From CAZJRQ01 sp964548535 (GTDB lineage Bacteria > Bacillota > Clostridia > Oscillospirales > Ruminococcaceae), in NCBI GenBank assembly GCA_964548535.1, contig CAZJRQ010000028.1, positions 1 through 32,003 of the forward strand: a DNA stretch of 32,003 nt, written 5' to 3'. The position numbers and the translations under genes are program-made. A model generated the notes under the pieces. The model saw only the letters and a list, made by a program, of their open reading frames with translations, was not told the DNA's origin and did not search any database. Below, piece by piece: positions 31,871 through 32,003 of this stretch; position 1 is the stretch's first letter, and the number at the start of each line of letters is the position of its first letter.

Positions 31871-31880
31871 GTGGTATAAT
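31871..31880 (+). promoter_or_regulatory. Extended -10 for the last gene
   Basis: GTGGTATAAT matches the extended -10 seen at four other promoters in this window. A -35 is not clear (TTGTAG at 20-base spacing). It lies about 80 bases ahead of ATG 31962. Confidence 0.5.
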
Positions 31881-31961
31881 ATATTCTGAATAATAATCAA
31901 GATTTTGCAGTTTAGATATACTGTGAAGCGAAAGATAAATTAGAATTTAAGGAGATGGCTT

Positions 31962-32003
31962 ATGAAATTATATACTGAAAGGCATGGCATAAGAGCACCA
32001 CTG
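31962..32003 (+). CDS. 5' end of a gene cut by the window edge, unknown
   Basis: ATG 31962 follows AAGGAGA at good spacing and is open to the end of the window (14 codons: MKLYTERHGIRAPL). The N-terminus looks soluble. Too little is present to name a family. Confidence 0.6.
   Translation, partial: MKLYTERHGIRAPL

Overview
The window is AT-rich with short intergenic gaps, Gram-positive style ribosome binding sites (GGAGG and variants), frequent TTG starts and near-consensus sigma-A promoters. Together with a CIRCE operator, a DarA-HolB-RicT cluster, a Gx-transporter/NusG-II pair and an oxygen-sensitive class III ribonucleotide reductase activase, this points to an anaerobic low-GC Firmicute, most likely a Ruminococcus-like clostridium (family level is inference).

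Layout. 1-3979 (- strand): a ribbon-helix-helix-like protein under an iteron-type operator, a B12-binding radical SAM protein, a WYL regulator and a DUF896 (YnzC-like) protein. 4200-9446 (+): an SOS-type operator controlling an unlisted 49-aa ORF and a sigma region-4-like protein, then an Orn/Lys/Arg decarboxylase-family protein, a membrane protein, a decayed DarA paralogue, and darA-holB-ricT. tmk, usual in this cluster in relatives, is not there. 9848-15959 (-): phosphoglycerate mutase apgM, a patch of gene remnants around a flavin split-barrel protein, nrdG, ruvB-ruvA-ruvC, a Gx-family S component and a NusG-II protein. 16386-20428 (+): murA, HAD phosphatase, YycJ-type MBL hydrolase, rlmH, and a small stand-alone protein resembling the glycyl-radical tail of NrdD. 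20919-22280 (-): MATE transporter. 22957-23478 (+): an orphan type IV pilin-like gene with three tandem promoters. 23653-28539 (-): uppP and a response regulator/histidine kinase/HtrA operon. 29048-31374 (+): CIRCE-groES-groEL and tRNA-Arg(ACG). The last 600 bases hold a broken small ORF and the first codons of a gene cut by the window edge.

Functional themes: envelope synthesis and quality control (MurA, UppP, HtrA with its two-component system, polyprenyl-related Gx protein), DNA replication and repair (HolB, RuvABC, a LexA-type box), anaerobic deoxynucleotide synthesis (NrdG plus the NrdD-tail-like protein) and protein folding (GroESL).

Most interesting: (1) the stand-alone NrdD-tail-like protein, a candidate spare-part glycyl radical subunit; (2) GC-rich modular repeats sitting directly behind gene 3' ends in the same orientation as the gene; (3) the SOS-box operon encoding a 49-aa protein and a sigma-like protein; (4) the triple promoter of the orphan pilin; (5) several gene fossils (DarA paralogue, ThsA-macro-like fragment). 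All readings were made by eye; no database search or folding program was run.
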